Source: Saprospiraceae bacterium
GTDB lineage: Bacteria > Bacteroidota > Bacteroidia > Chitinophagales > Saprospiraceae
Assembly: GCA_028284395.1 (NCBI GenBank)
Contig: JANQRV010000402.1
Span: 1-64,000, forward strand
DNA: 64,000 bases
Direction: 5' to 3'
Under the pieces are notes generated by a model. The model was not told the DNA's origin. It searched no databases and worked only from the letters and a program-made list of their open reading frames with translations. Below are positions 28,138 to 36,703 of this stretch, in pieces. A program made the translations under genes and the position numbers. Position 1 is the stretch's first letter; each line of letters opens with the position of its first letter.

Positions 28138-29628
28138 ATGTGTCGACCTATTTTTATCCGGTATACTGTCTTTGCCTGTATAGTAATTGCCTTTCTGTCG
28201 TGTGAAAAGGCGCAGGAAGAATCTTTAAAACCGAATATCTTATTCATCGCCATCGACGACCTTCGTCCGGAACTGGGGTGTTACGGAAATCCCGTGATCA
28301 AAAGTCCAAACCTCGACCGACTTGCGGCTGAGGGGAGACTATTCAACAGGCATTATACTCAGGTCCCCACTTGTGGCCCTTCTCGTTACTGCATGTTAAC
28401 TGGATTGAGACCCAAACATAGAGGGGAGGTTAAAAATGATTTGATGGCTAAGGATCTGTCGAATCGACCAGAAGGTGAGGTTCCCGAAACGTTTGTCCAC
28501 CATCTGCGGCGAAATGGTTATTATACCGTTGGAATAGGTAAAATCAGCCACTACGTGGATGGCTTAGTGTATGGGTACTTAGACAGTGTGTCAACAAAAA
28601 TGGAACTACCGTACAGCTGGGATGAATTTTTATCCAATCAAGATAAGTGGGGAACCGGTTGGAATGCCTTTTTCGGTTATGCAGATGGAGAAAATCGGCA
28701 CAGTAAAAACAAAGAAGTTAAGCCTTATGAGCGGGGCGAGGTAGGAGACGAAGGATATCCGGATGGTATTACCACCAATTTGGCAATTAGCCAGCTGAGG
28801 TCCTTAAAAGAAAAAAAACAACCTTTCTTCTTAGGAGTTGGTTTCTTCAAACCTCATTTACCATTCACCGCACCGGCCAAATACTGGGATTTATACAACC
28901 GGGAAGATATGCCCGTTTCACCAAATCCCTTCTTGCCCCAGGACGTCCATCGAAAAAGCTTACATACCAATGGTGAGTTTAATCAGTATAAATTGACGGA
29001 TGAATTAGCTTCCCTTGAGAAGCCTATCAGCGAAGCTTATGCCCGGAAAGTGATGCACGCTTATTATGCTTGTGTGAGTTATATAGATGCACAAGTAGGG
29101 AAGGTTATGTTGGAATTAGATCGACTGGGGCTTGCAGAGAACACCATCGTTGTCATTTGGGGAGATCATGGCTGGCACCTCGGCGATCATCTCTTATGGG
29201 GGAAGCACAGTCTTTTTGAAAGGTCCCTAAGAAGTACCTTAATCGTTCGGGCCGCCGGTATGCCAAATCCGGGCAAAGCAGCGACCGGAATGGTAGAGAC
29301 CATTGATATTTATCCGACACTCATGGAAATGTGCGGCATTGAAGTAACCCACCCGCTGGATGGTGTAAGTTTCCGTCCTTTACTGGATGATCCGCTGGCA
29401 AATGGTAAAGAAGCGGTTTACGGTTACTTTAGGAATGGCATTACGGTGCGCACGAACCGTTATCGCTATACCCGGTATTTTCGGGACGAAAAACCTACGG
29501 AGGAATTATTCGACCATGCCTCCGACCCAAATGAAACCACCAACGTTGCATCTGAACAAGTAGAAGCAATTCAATCATTGAAAGTCATTTGGGAAAAAGG
29601 TAATACCGGCATTTTTTCAACGGACTAA
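28138..29628 (+). CDS. Iduronate-2-sulfatase-like sulfatase, lipoprotein (CGPSR)
   Basis: A type I sulfatase of 496 residues from the ATG at 28138. The frame is open back to a GTG at 27925, but only this ATG gives a signal peptide with lipobox Cys22 (FLSC). The formylglycine motif is Cys79-G-P-S-R83 (PTCGPSRYCMLTGLRP); metal ligands are Asp40-Asp41 in IAIDDLRPELGCYG. The IDDLRPELGCYG block and WGDHGWHLGDH are hallmarks of the iduronate-2-sulfatase/choline-sulfatase-like branch, different from the other three sulfatases here. Its stop overlaps the TolC gene on the other strand by 12 bases. Confidence 0.9.
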   Translation: MCRPIFIRYTVFACIVIAFLSCEKAQEESLKPNILFIAIDDLRPELGCYGNPVIKSPNLDRLAAEGRLFNRHYTQVPTCGPSRYCMLTGLRPKHRGEVKNDLMAKDLSNRPEGEVPETFVHHLRRNGYYTVGIGKISHYVDGLVYGYLDSVSTKMELPYSWDEFLSNQDKWGTGWNAFFGYADGENRHSKNKEVKPYERGEVGDEGYPDGITTNLAISQLRSLKEKKQPFFLGVGFFKPHLPFTAPAKYWDLYNREDMPVSPNPFLPQDVHRKSLHTNGEFNQYKLTDELASLEKPISEAYARKVMHAYYACVSYIDAQVGKVMLELDRLGLAENTIVVIWGDHGWHLGDHLLWGKHSLFERSLRSTLIVRAAGMPNPGKAATGMVETIDIYPTLMEMCGIEVTHPLDGVSFRPLLDDPLANGKEAVYGYFRNGITVRTNRYRYTRYFRDEKPTEELFDHASDPNETTNVASEQVEAIQSLKVIWEKGNTGIFSTD

Positions 29629-30948
29629 TCCCCCGATCAACTTAATCAACTCGGTCTCTGTATTTTTGAGATTAAAGATGGCGTTCAATCTTGCTTGAGA
29701 CGCATTAATGAAACTCAATTGGATGGTACGATAATCGAATGAGTTGATCAGACCTCCTTTGAATCTTTCCTCGGAAATGGCAATATTTTCAGTAGCATTT
29801 TCAAGCAAGTTGTTGGTCAACAACACCAGGTCCTTTTGATGGTTGTAGGTGGCGAAGGTGTTGTTAAGTTGAGCATTGAGATTGCGTTTGAAGTCCTCGA
29901 CATTGAGTTGGGCGATCATCTCCTGCTTTTGTGCATTTTGGATTCGGCGCCTTCTAATACCGCCATCGAAAAGATTGTAGGAAAGGGTGAAATTGACTGA
30001 GCCATTCAGTGTCCTTTGTGCGACGGCATCTAGAGATAGGCTCTCTCCATTCTGCAAGGTTCCGCTTCCGGAGGCAATGTTGTAATTGTAGTTTAACCCT
30101 CCCCGTAAGCTTAGGGTCGGACTCCTTGTGCTCTCCTCCAGCTTCGTGTTGATATTGGATAATTCCCGATTAACGAAAAGAGTCTGTAGTGTTTTATTGT
30201 TGGCAAGCATCCTTTGTTGTATGGCCGAAAGGTCGTAGTCTTGTGGAATGAATTCCAGGCTGTCCGCCAAATCGTAGGTGGTCTCTATTTCATCAATCCC
30301 CATAGAGAGGTTTAAATTGCGTCTTGCTATCGCTACATTGTTTACTTGAACCAGATATGAGGTTGAATCATTGATATAAGCGTCTTGTGCCTGTAAGAGA
30401 TCAAAGGAACCAGCTTGACCAAATTCTTTTCTTACCTCCTGATAGTTGATTCGGTCGCGAGACAAATCCAGTACTTGTTGTAATACATTTAATTGCTCCT
30501 CTTGGATTAAAACCGCGTAATAGGCATTGATGGTTGCCTGAATGGCATTCTCAACCGCAATCTGGACGTTTCCATCACTTAGTTCCTGTAATTTCTCGAG
30601 TTGCGATTTGGTAATCTTAATGCGATGCCCATCAAACAGGATCCAGTTTGCTTCGACGGCAGGAACAACCCCGGAACTGAAAGAAGAAAGCTCAGTCAAA
30701 AAGGAAGCTGGGTTGTTGTTATTGGTATATCCGTTGTTAAAGCTGAATGTGGCATCTATGCTTGGGTATCTGCCGGCGATCGCCCAATCATTATTGTTTC
30801 GGGCAATTTCGACATTGCGCTCTTCAATTTGAATTTGGTAATTATTGGCTAATGTCAATTGGATAGCATCTGCTATACTAAGTTTTTCTTGCCCCATTAA
30901 AAAAAAGGGGATGAACAGCAAGATTGATAAATGGAAAATTCTGGACAT
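29617..30948 (-). CDS. TolC family outer membrane efflux protein
   Basis: 443 residues from the ATG at 30948 (MSRIFHLSILLFIPFFLMGQEK); the longer reading from 30990 would bury the signal peptide. The signal peptide ends at about GQ. Two OEP repeats follow, each beginning with a long helix: LSIADAIQLTLANNYQIQ near the start and LSLRGGLNYNYN in the second half. The SYNLFDGG block is the classic TolC motif before the second helical hairpin. It forms the outer membrane channel of a tripartite efflux system with the pump and adaptor encoded upstream on the same strand, though two small genes separate it from the pump gene. Confidence 0.9.
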   Translation of the reverse strand: MSRIFHLSILLFIPFFLMGQEKLSIADAIQLTLANNYQIQIEERNVEIARNNNDWAIAGRYPSIDATFSFNNGYTNNNNPASFLTELSSFSSGVVPAVEANWILFDGHRIKITKSQLEKLQELSDGNVQIAVENAIQATINAYYAVLIQEEQLNVLQQVLDLSRDRINYQEVRKEFGQAGSFDLLQAQDAYINDSTSYLVQVNNVAIARRNLNLSMGIDEIETTYDLADSLEFIPQDYDLSAIQQRMLANNKTLQTLFVNRELSNINTKLEESTRSPTLSLRGGLNYNYNIASGSGTLQNGESLSLDAVAQRTLNGSVNFTLSYNLFDGGIRRRRIQNAQKQEMIAQLNVEDFKRNLNAQLNNTFATYNHQKDLVLLTNNLLENATENIAISEERFKGGLINSFDYRTIQLSFINASQARLNAIFNLKNTETELIKLIGGLVR

Positions 30949-30996
30949 TAAGAATGGTTTAACTAAAAAAAGTAGGGCATGTACAACCAAAACACC

Positions 30997-31401
30997 TTAA
31001 ACAAACTTCCGTTCAAAGACATACCGCTTCATGTAGAAATTATAAAAGAATACAATACCCGTCGCACCTAATTTTGCGAAATAATGGTTTTCCATAAAAA
31101 AAGGAAAACGAAGTAAGAATGAGTAAATCCCAAAGTTGATCGCCATCCCACCCAGGGAAACCGCCATGGCACCGATGAAAGCACTACTTAGCTTTCTTTT
31201 TAGCTCGAAAACAAAGCGTTTCTGCAACAGGAAATTAACGAGCATACCACAACCGTAAGAAATGATTTGAGCCGGTTTCAAGGCCATACTGCTGAAGGTC
31301 AAGAGTGTGTACAAACCATATTCGACAGAGGTAGCGATTAGGCTGGTCGTGGCAAACTTTGTCTTCAGTAAAAATAGCTCCCGAATCTTTTTAATCTTCA
31401 T
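30997..31401 (-). CDS. GtrA family membrane protein
   Basis: 134 residues with four predicted membrane helices and the GtrA pattern: FATTSLIATSVEYGLYTLL in the first helix, YGCGMLVNFLLQKRFVF in the middle, and a basic end FYNFYMKRYVFERKF. GtrA-like proteins are thought to flip undecaprenyl-phosphate-linked sugars. Its start overlaps the end of the nucleotidase gene by 11 bases and TolC follows 48 bases later, so it is part of the same transcript. A role in efflux itself is not expected; the gene may have been inserted into the operon. Confidence 0.85.
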   Translation of the reverse strand: MKIKKIRELFLLKTKFATTSLIATSVEYGLYTLLTFSSMALKPAQIISYGCGMLVNFLLQKRFVFELKRKLSSAFIGAMAVSLGGMAINFGIYSFLLRFPFFMENHYFAKLGATGIVFFYNFYMKRYVFERKFV

Positions 31402-31939
31402 CTTTCATCCTTTCCTGCTTGAAAAACGCCCGAATTTCCTTCCAGTTGTTTACTCTGGTATACGCTTCTTCTGCGGTGTTGTGATAAGCGGTATACAACA
31501 ACCCCTTTCCCTGAAAGGTACGAAGATTCGAAACGTTGTCATCAATCATATAGTCTGCCCTAAGAATACTTTTATCCCCAAGGAATACAAAATTTTTCCA
31601 ATGGATGAAAGGAAAATGGCGTTTAAGCCAATCGTATTTATCCTCCAGCGAGAACTTAAATTCCATGGCGGCGGTGGTAATGAAAATATCGTAATGTTCC
31701 TGCAGCTCCCGAACCACTTCCTGGCTATCTTCCATTACCGGGAGATCAGCAAAGAAGCCTTTGTCGAAAAGAAAATCCCGAATGAAGGCGACCTCCTTGC
31801 TGGTTCGATACAATTTGTGAGTGCCCCAATAATCTTCCCGCTTTAGCCGTACTCCGAGTTCCCGTTCATAAATGTCGAGAAATTTGGGGAGCACATCGGC
31901 AATAACTTCATCCATATCGAGTGCGATTCTTTTTTTCAT
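31391..31939 (-). CDS. 5'(3')-deoxyribonucleotidase-like HAD protein
   Basis: 182 residues from the ATG at 31939 (MKKRIALDMDEVIADVLP). The frame is open to 32020 but would overlap the end of the pump gene. The HAD nucleophile motif DMDEV has Asp8 and Asp10; ITTAA is motif II and the YMIDDN block near 130 is motif IV. This is the NT5C family, which dephosphorylates deoxynucleoside monophosphates. It starts 17 bases after the pump stop and overlaps the GtrA gene by 11 bases. Why a nucleotidase is in an efflux operon is unclear. Confidence 0.87.
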   Translation of the reverse strand: MKKRIALDMDEVIADVLPKFLDIYERELGVRLKREDYWGTHKLYRTSKEVAFIRDFLFDKGFFADLPVMEDSQEVVRELQEHYDIFITTAAMEFKFSLEDKYDWLKRHFPFIHWKNFVFLGDKSILRADYMIDDNVSNLRTFQGKGLLYTAYHNTAEEAYTRVNNWKEIRAFFKQERMKDED

Positions 31940-31956
31940 CTTGGTAGCTTTTACAT

Positions 31957-34900
31957 TCAGCCGCCAAAAATAAAAAATAGCGCGCCCATTGCACCCATTA
32001 CACCAAATAATAAATACCACAAATACTGATAGCCCCCATTTTGCCCAGTTGCGGGTTCCACTGCTTCATAGCTTGGGCGCGCACCGTTCCAGGCCAAGGA
32101 AGCGTAGACCTTCGCGCGGTTCAGCACAATGAGTAATACCGGTAGTAACAATAAGATGATTACCGTAACTGCAAGAAGACCGAAAGCTACTGAAATTGCC
32201 ATCGGTATCAGGAATTTCGCTTGTATACTGCCGTCTAACAGTAAGGGGGTAAGGCCCGCAAAAGTCGTCACGGACGTTAGTAGAATCGGCCTGAATCTAG
32301 ACACGCCTGCTTCATACAGCGCCTGCATCTGAGGCAATCCCTCCTCTAAAAGATTATTATAGGTTGCCACCAGGACCAGGGCATCATTCACTAAAACACC
32401 AACCAACGCAATGACTCCCAGTATGGAAAAAAGACTAATAGGCAATCCGAAGAAATAATGACCCCAAGCCACGCCAATCAACGAAAACGGCACCAGTAAG
32501 AAAACGGCCAAGGTTTGTCCAATTGATCGGAAAGTTAGGGCTATTACCAGGAACATTAAGCCCAATATAACAATCATGATCAACGAAATCGAACCGGAAG
32601 ACTTTTGCTGCTCGCGGTACTGACCTTCCAATGAGGCACTAACCGACGGGTAGTCAGCAAGTATTTGGGGAAGTATGACATCTTTTAAATTGGCCGATAC
32701 ATCACTGATAGAGACTTCGTCGCTGGAGACATCTGCTTTGATCTTAATGGTTCGCTTATTATCGAGGTGATTAATACTGATGACACCTCTGGCAATTTCT
32801 AAATTGGCAATTTCAGAAAGAGGGAATTCGCGACCATCGTCAAAGCGTACCCGCATTTTTTCTAGATCTGTGACGTCAGAACGATCTTGTTTATCGTACC
32901 GAACCCATACTTTTACCTCATCCCTTCCTCTTTGTAGTCGTTGGACTTCGCTACCAAAAAAGCCCTGGCGTACTTGGCCAACAATTTCTTCTAGATTTAA
33001 TCCTAAGTAGAGTGCTTTTTCTTTGAGTGATATGTTTATTTCGCGGAGTCCTTCCTGATTATCATCCCGTACATCGGCTAATTCTTCCAACTTGCTCAAT
33101 TCATCCCGTACCGTGTTGGCAGCGATGTTCAATTCATCGGGATCTTCACCCTTTAGGGCAATTTCAAAAGCTTGGCCAAAAGGGGTTAGGGCGCCAAAAG
33201 TGAGTAATTCGGCTTGATTGATTGGACCGGTTTCTTCTCTCACCGTGTTGATGACATCCCTTAGAGAAAAACTATCTCGTTGATCTGCATCTTGCAAATA
33301 AACCGCAATAGAACCATCATAAGTACTGGGTCCAAGGTCTTTCTGAACCTTCAGAATAACGTCTTTCTCGCCATTGAAATAGCGATTACTTAGCTTTTCG
33401 TTGGCACGCCAGGTTGCATCTTCGATGTGATCCAACCATCTTGCAGTAATATTCTCACTGGTTCCAGCCGGCATTTGGATTGTTACAGAGAATTGATCCA
33501 GTTCGATGACAGGAAAAAATGTCGTACTGATAATCCCGCCGCCGATTGCTCCGAAGGTGATCATCAGTCCCGCCACCATTACCGCCATACTAAGGAATTT
33601 GTTTTCCATAGAAAAACGTAGCACAGGTGCATAAAGCCGGTCGCGTAAGAACCCCATTACGTCATCAAAAAAGCGTTGAACGGCGTTCATCTTGAGTTCT
33701 CCGTCCAAGGCCTTCGAATGAGCAATGTGTGAAGGGAGAATCAATGCTCCTTCTACCAATGAAAATACTAATGAAAAGATGACTACGATGGCCATTTCGG
33801 AGAAAAAGTCACCCAGGGTACCGTCGATGAAAAAGAAAGCGGAGAAGGCAATGATGGTAGTGAGAATGGCAGAGAAGACCGGGGGCAGTACCTTCATGGT
33901 TCCCTCGAGTGCTGCCGCTTCCGGAGATAATCCTTTCTCTCTGAATTTGTAGATGTTTTCACCGATTACGATGCCGTCATCAACTAAGATGCCGATCACC
34001 AGGATCATGCCGAAAAGAGAAATAACGTTGTAACTGATTCCTAAGAAATTAGCCAGAATGAACATACCCGCGAAAGAAATGGGAATGGCTACAGCTACCC
34101 AAAATGCAACCCTCCAATGGAGAAACATCGCCAGAAGTACGACTACGATCAGAAAGCCGATAACTCCATTTTCGGTCAATAGATTAATCCTTTGTTTAAT
34201 GACCTCCGATTCGTCTCGAATAATGGATGCCGTTACATCAGTCTGGCTAGTATTGAATTCCTCAACGTATTTACTGACCATATCAGCAATAGCGATCATA
34301 TCTTCCTGAATGGTATTCTGAACGGTAACGATCACAGCAGGTTCACCATCCAGGAAGCTTCGACTTGGGTCTTCAATGGCCCATTGGTCTCGAATGTCAG
34401 CCACTTGGTGAAGCCTGACCACACCGCCGGCTTCTGTTTGTTTCACAACAATTTCACTCAGACCATCGGCATAGTAGGATTTATTCTTAGCACGTACCAA
34501 TAACTCCTCCTCCAATCCTTTTATCGTTCCTCCCGTGATTTCCAGGTTAGCCTTTCTGACGGCTCTAGTAGCTTGATCAAAAGTCAGACCGTAGGTACGC
34601 AGATCCTGTTCGCGGAAAGCTATTTCGATCTCTTCTTCTGGAAAACCACTTACTTCGACTTTTGAAATACCGTTCATCAGGAGTAATTCATCTTCCATTT
34701 TCCGACCGTATCTCTTTAGCGTTTTGAGATCAGTCTTTCCACTAATAGCGACACTGATGACATTGCCCAGGTTTTCAATTTTGTATATCACCGGAGGTTC
34801 AAGCCCGACCGGGAAAGAGCTGATTCTATCCACAGCATTTTTTACATCCTGCAGCACAACGTCGGTATCGTAACCCTTAAAAATCTCGATGTTAATCGTT

Positions 34901-35169
34901 CCACTATTCTCACGGGATACGGATTGGATCCTTTCCACGCCGGTTACCCCTTTGAGATTTTCCTCAATTTTGTTTACGACTCCTTCCTCAATCTCTTCCG
35001 GAGAAGCGCCGGGATAAATCAATTGAATGTATACCAGCCTTGTTTCGACCTCCGGAAAGAAAGTGGATTTTATGCTAACCATGGCCACTGCACCCAGAAT
35101 AAGAAGGGCAAACATGAGTAAATTGGCGGCGATGGGGAATTTGATGAAGTAATTGACCAGAGATTTCAT
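31957..35169 (-). CDS. RND family efflux pump permease (AcrB/MMPL type)
   Basis: A 1070-residue inner membrane pump of the HAE/AcrB superfamily. The first helix is at about 10-33, followed by a periplasmic domain (ATFFPEVETR-like start, here STFFPEVETRLVY), then five helices. The proton-relay helix has the two Asp residues (VIGILVDDGIVIGENIY). The second half repeats the layout, with a second conserved stretch at GVIALVGVLVNDALVLV. It exports drugs, solvents or lipids in exchange for protons. It lies between the adaptor gene, three bases upstream, and the nucleotidase gene, 17 bases downstream. The substrate cannot be told. Confidence 0.92.
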   Translation of the reverse strand: MKSLVNYFIKFPIAANLLMFALLILGAVAMVSIKSTFFPEVETRLVYIQLIYPGASPEEIEEGVVNKIEENLKGVTGVERIQSVSRENSGTINIEIFKGYDTDVVLQDVKNAVDRISSFPVGLEPPVIYKIENLGNVISVAISGKTDLKTLKRYGRKMEDELLLMNGISKVEVSGFPEEEIEIAFREQDLRTYGLTFDQATRAVRKANLEITGGTIKGLEEELLVRAKNKSYYADGLSEIVVKQTEAGGVVRLHQVADIRDQWAIEDPSRSFLDGEPAVIVTVQNTIQEDMIAIADMVSKYVEEFNTSQTDVTASIIRDESEVIKQRINLLTENGVIGFLIVVVLLAMFLHWRVAFWVAVAIPISFAGMFILANFLGISYNVISLFGMILVIGILVDDGIVIGENIYKFREKGLSPEAAALEGTMKVLPPVFSAILTTIIAFSAFFFIDGTLGDFFSEMAIVVIFSLVFSLVEGALILPSHIAHSKALDGELKMNAVQRFFDDVMGFLRDRLYAPVLRFSMENKFLSMAVMVAGLMITFGAIGGGIISTTFFPVIELDQFSVTIQMPAGTSENITARWLDHIEDATWRANEKLSNRYFNGEKDVILKVQKDLGPSTYDGSIAVYLQDADQRDSFSLRDVINTVREETGPINQAELLTFGALTPFGQAFEIALKGEDPDELNIAANTVRDELSKLEELADVRDDNQEGLREINISLKEKALYLGLNLEEIVGQVRQGFFGSEVQRLQRGRDEVKVWVRYDKQDRSDVTDLEKMRVRFDDGREFPLSEIANLEIARGVISINHLDNKRTIKIKADVSSDEVSISDVSANLKDVILPQILADYPSVSASLEGQYREQQKSSGSISLIMIVILGLMFLVIALTFRSIGQTLAVFLLVPFSLIGVAWGHYFFGLPISLFSILGVIALVGVLVNDALVLVATYNNLLEEGLPQMQALYEAGVSRFRPILLTSVTTFAGLTPLLLDGSIQAKFLIPMAISVAFGLLAVTVIILLLLPVLLIVLNRAKVYASLAWNGARPSYEAVEPATGQNGGYQYLWYLLFGVMGAMGALFFIFGG

Positions 35170-35172
35170 AAA

Positions 35173-36303
35173 CTATGACTGTGGAGTTGGATTGATATTT
35201 ACCCGCATGCCATCGAAAGATCCGGGAATTTTGTCCTTTAATAAGGCGGCATTATTATTGATGCCCCGCACAATGGCATTATCCCTTGTAAGCTTGACGA
35301 CCTCAACCGGGAGCAGTTGTAAAGCAGTATCTCGTACTAGGAAGACTGCATTTTGATTGACCAGCAGACTCTTTGGGATACTGCTGGCATTTTCAATACG
35401 ACTGGCCTTGACATCTCCTTTGAGGTACATGCCTTCTCGCAATTGTTTTCCACTCACACTAACAAAAATTTTCACCGTCTGAGTACCTGGGTCGAGCATG
35501 TTGTTGATTCTCTTGATTCTACCCGTCCAATTGCCTGCAATGTCATCTGATGTCAGTTGAACTTTATTTCCTACTTCCAAATATTTGAGATCGCGCAGAG
35601 CTACAGTTGCTTCCAGCTCGTAATTGTTGGTGTTCATCAATGCCCCCAATCGCTGGCCATTCCGGACCAAGGTTCCAGGGTTGATCATAGATTCGGTGAT
35701 CACCCCACCAAATGGAGCTTTGATTACATATTTGCTCAGCCGCTCTTCGGCGCTTCTGATACTGTAATACTGGCTATAAATATTGCGGGAAGCCACAAAG
35801 AACTTTTCCTGTTGATTAGCTGCCTGCGGAAGAGGTTGAATTTTCTTTTCGGGGTCGAGTTGCTCCAGATAATCATTCCAGTGACCAAAACTCTCCTCAT
35901 AATCGATCTTTAGATCCGGCATCATTTGAGTGATGGCATTCATCAATGTGCTTTTTTGCGACTGAAGATTAAGTTTGGCTTCCATGTCATCGACCTTGAT
36001 CAAGACACTGCCTTTGGGGAAGAAGGTACCTTCTTTGAAAGGCCGGGAAGAGGAGAGTAAAGTACCCGAAACTTCTGAGAAAATATCGATCTTGTCGAAA
36101 GCCACCAATTCGCCTTGAATCTCCAAGCTAGTGGGAATACTCTGGTTGACAATGTGGAAAGTATCAACCGATTTAATGATGGCCGTTTCAGTCTTTCGAG
36201 GAGGAGCTTCTTTTTGAGCAGCAAGAAATTGTGAAAACAGGACTCCGCCAATCAGGACAAAAACGCCCAGTACTACCAGTAAACGACGAATTAATAAACT
36301 CAT
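35173..36303 (-). CDS. RND efflux periplasmic adaptor (MFP/HlyD)
   Basis: 376 residues with an N-terminal membrane anchor (RLLVVLGVFVLIGGVLFSQF, about 8-27). A lipoyl/barrel-sandwich half is at about 65-100, an alpha-hairpin at 105-175 (rich in Gln, Glu and Leu), the second lipoyl half at about 190-215 (APFGGVITESMINPGTLV), and a beta-barrel to about 300. It links the pump encoded three bases downstream to TolC. It is the first gene of the operon; a palindrome 28-64 bases before the start may regulate it. Confidence 0.9.
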   Translation of the reverse strand: MSLLIRRLLVVLGVFVLIGGVLFSQFLAAQKEAPPRKTETAIIKSVDTFHIVNQSIPTSLEIQGELVAFDKIDIFSEVSGTLLSSSRPFKEGTFFPKGSVLIKVDDMEAKLNLQSQKSTLMNAITQMMPDLKIDYEESFGHWNDYLEQLDPEKKIQPLPQAANQQEKFFVASRNIYSQYYSIRSAEERLSKYVIKAPFGGVITESMINPGTLVRNGQRLGALMNTNNYELEATVALRDLKYLEVGNKVQLTSDDIAGNWTGRIKRINNMLDPGTQTVKIFVSVSGKQLREGMYLKGDVKASRIENASSIPKSLLVNQNAVFLVRDTALQLLPVEVVKLTRDNAIVRGINNNAALLKDKIPGSFDGMRVNINPTPQS

Positions 36304-36703
36304 ATAGTTACTTTTTTAAATCTTCTGAAATTCAAACCAAAAATGCTTTGAATTGTTTTGGTTTGAAATCGAACGCTTCCTGCTCTTTGGACTTAGACTC
36401 ACCAGAAATACTTTCCTTACTTCTCCTACTATTCCCTTAATTTCAGCCATAATTTGAATAATTGACCGTGAAAGAAATGAAATGCCTTTTGGGTACCATG
36501 AACTGCGCCTAAAAAGCGTTCAAGGGCCCTGGAAAGAAACAATGGTGAAATCTTGAAAAACCAGCGTAAGAACAACGAGCCGCTGAAAGGGAGTGGGCAG
36601 CACTAAGACAGTGGCATACATAGATGAAAAGTATTTTTATTGCTAAAGCTTTTTTCTCTATTTTGGATGACCGGCATAGGTTTCATCTGATTGAAAATAA
36701 AAC
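36304..36703. other. Intergenic region between divergent operons
   Basis: 400 bases between the efflux operon (minus) and the membrane protein gene (plus). No gene is convincing. Apart from the 12 bp inverted repeat near its left end, I see only A/T-rich DNA and no clear -7 box. Confidence 0.5.
36331..36367. promoter_or_regulatory. 12 bp inverted repeat before the RND operon
   Basis: TTCAAACCAAAA and TTTTGGTTTGAA form perfect 12 bp arms around 13 bases, ending 28 bases before the adaptor start. The position fits an operator or an RNA hairpin in the leader. No TetR- or MarR-type regulator is encoded next to it. Confidence 0.5.

Noticed and set aside
31940-32020. An N-terminal extension of the nucleotidase overlapping the pump gene
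   Set aside because: The HAD motif begins directly after the ATG at 31939; the extension is antisense-like and overlaps the pump 3' end in another frame.
35153-35913. Plus-strand frames opposite the efflux adaptor
   Set aside because: Antisense shadows without start context or domain.
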